A stretch of DNA of 5,877 bases from the NCBI GenBank assembly GCA_950060715.1, contig CATLVA010000112.1, positions 1 through 5,877 on the forward strand, in the 5' to 3' direction. Source of the DNA: an uncultured Oligoflexia bacterium (GTDB lineage: Bacteria > Bdellovibrionota > Bacteriovoracia > Bacteriovoracales > Bacteriovoracaceae). The notes under the pieces were generated by a model, which saw only the letters and a list, made by a program, of their open reading frames with translations, was not told the origin of the DNA and did no database searches. The position numbers were made by a program, and so were the translations under genes. The first letter of the stretch is position 1. Each line of letters begins with the position of its first letter. This document shows, one piece after another, positions 5,008 through 5,877 of the stretch.

Positions 5008-5877
5008 AATCTCTTAGTACTTATAAAGTCTGGGATCTTGCGACCGAAAATTACGTCAACCAGGCATTTGGCACTATGAAAAGCTAGACCTAGGCCATGA
5101 GCTGTAAAGCCGCCTAGAAAATAGACTTGTTCATCACCTTTAATCGCTCCGACCATTGGCTGTCCATCGACACTGAAGCCCATTATTCCACTCCAGCGGT
5201 GAGTGATTGGAGCACTAGAAATATTTGGAATATGTTCTTTTAAAAAATCTTCTAAGGCGTTTTGGATAATATCAGAGGTTTCATCAGAGTAGCCGATCTC
5301 AGCATCTTTTTGCAATTGTCTAAAGCCTCCGATTATCATTTCTCCGCTGGGAAGCTGTCTAAAATAATCCAAGACAAAATTAGCATAACAAGGCCCCTCC
5401 ATAAATCTCTCAACTGGAGCTGTGGCCAGGATCTGACCTCTGGTAGGAAATATTTTATCCTTAAAAAATGGATGAATAAGCGGGGAGTAGCCGTTTGTTG
5501 CAAGCACGACTGCGGGAGCAGTAAAGCTTCCCTTTTTGGTTCTAACTAATTTATTCTCGCCACTGTCAACAATCGAAAATACTTCATGATTTTCAAATAA
5601 CTGAAATTGGCTGCTTGAAAGACAAATCTCTTTTAAGCGATTTAATAACTTAAAAGGATGAATGCTTGCATCGTCTTTATACTTGATTCCACCAACAAAG
5701 CCATTAGCACCCAAGCGCTTTTCCACATCTTCTTGAGTTAAAACTTCAACATTGATCTTCATCGAAATCATTAATTCAAATGAAGTTTTTAGTTCCTTAA
5801 ACTCCGTCACAGTGGAAGCAAGAGAAAAACTTCCTCTTTGCTCAAAATCCAGCTCATCCTCTTGGTCTTTGATAATT
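5004..5877 (-). CDS. FAD-dependent oxidoreductase, DAO family (C-terminal 290 residues, partial)
   Basis: The frame is open to the right window edge, so the start and the N-terminal GxGxxG FAD-binding fold lie outside. A GTG at 5810 is in frame, but conserved-looking coding sequence continues 22 codons beyond it, so it is not the start. The visible part fits the C-terminal two-thirds of the DAO (D-amino-acid/glycine oxidase-like) fold. It shows DASIHPFKLLNRL (substrate-domain entry), APAVVLATNGYSP (end of an FAD-facing strand), GEMIIGG, HRWSGIMGFSVDGQPMVG, and FLGGFTAHGLGLAFHSAK near the C-terminus, which closes over the flavin. Such enzymes oxidise amines or amino acids to imines, often with oxygen as acceptor. 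Gamma-glutamylputrescine oxidase (PuuB)-like or sarcosine/glycine oxidase-like enzymes are the nearest that come to mind, but the substrate cannot be told. No signal is visible in this part. Its TAA overlaps the stop of the convergent exported-protein gene within TTAA. Confidence 0.88.
   Translation of the reverse strand, partial: IIKDQEDELDFEQRGSFSLASTVTEFKELKTSFELMISMKINVEVLTQEDVEKRLGANGFVGGIKYKDDASIHPFKLLNRLKEICLSSSQFQLFENHEVFSIVDSGENKLVRTKKGSFTAPAVVLATNGYSPLIHPFFKDKIFPTRGQILATAPVERFMEGPCYANFVLDYFRQLPSGEMIIGGFRQLQKDAEIGYSDETSDIIQNALEDFLKEHIPNISSAPITHRWSGIMGFSVDGQPMVGAIKGDEQVYFLGGFTAHGLGLAFHSAKCLVDVIFGRKIPDFISTKRF

Noticed and set aside
5262..5549. A + strand open frame of 95 codons opposite the oxidoreductase.
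   Set aside because: It lies entirely antisense to a gene with clear DAO-family motifs and has no supporting features.
5808..5810. The GTG at 5810 as the start of the oxidoreductase.
   Set aside because: The frame remains open for 22 more codons to the window edge, and the FAD-binding N-terminus that the family requires is missing, so the gene is cut by the window.

Overview
The window is AT-rich bacterial chromosome holding six protein genes: two run off the window edges and four are complete. No rRNA, tRNA, CRISPR array or insertion sequence was seen. The organism cannot be named from the sequence. The AT-rich codon use, a FadD very like the proteobacterial enzyme, and exported proteins that match no family I recognise would fit a low-GC member of the Bdellovibrionota (Bacteriovorax-like). 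That placement is inference only.

Layout. The 3' end of an unrecognised + strand gene (1-156) meets, stop codon against stop codon, a minus-strand gene for a small exported protein (157-492). After a 145-nt gap comes a minus-strand gene for a small Cys-cluster protein of the DUF5522 type (638-886). The divergent region 887-1118 follows. It holds a predicted fadD promoter and a clear intrinsic terminator that faces the DUF5522 gene, where no gene is seen to end. Next is fadD (1119-2798, +), a full-length long-chain acyl-CoA synthetase closed by a strong intrinsic terminator. Then comes a gene for a large, 12-cysteine exported protein of unknown function (about 2911-5007, +). Its stop codon overlaps the stop codon of a minus-strand DAO-family FAD oxidoreductase (5004-5877), which continues past the right edge.

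How the genes work together. This looks like a mosaic of single-gene transcription units, not one operon. FadD activates fatty acids for beta-oxidation and lipid metabolism, and the oxidoreductase probably deaminates or demethylates an amine or amino acid. The two exported proteins and the DUF5522 protein have no function that can be read from sequence. The only functional link seen is structural: the convergent pairs share their 3' ends, and fadD shares its control region with DUF5522.

Most worth a second look are the misplaced terminator and competing hairpins between DUF5522 and fadD (a candidate small RNA or attenuator), the unknown 12-Cys secreted protein with a possible leaderless mRNA, and a hairpin that covers the ribosome binding site of the small exported protein. 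No complete new multi-gene system is evident.
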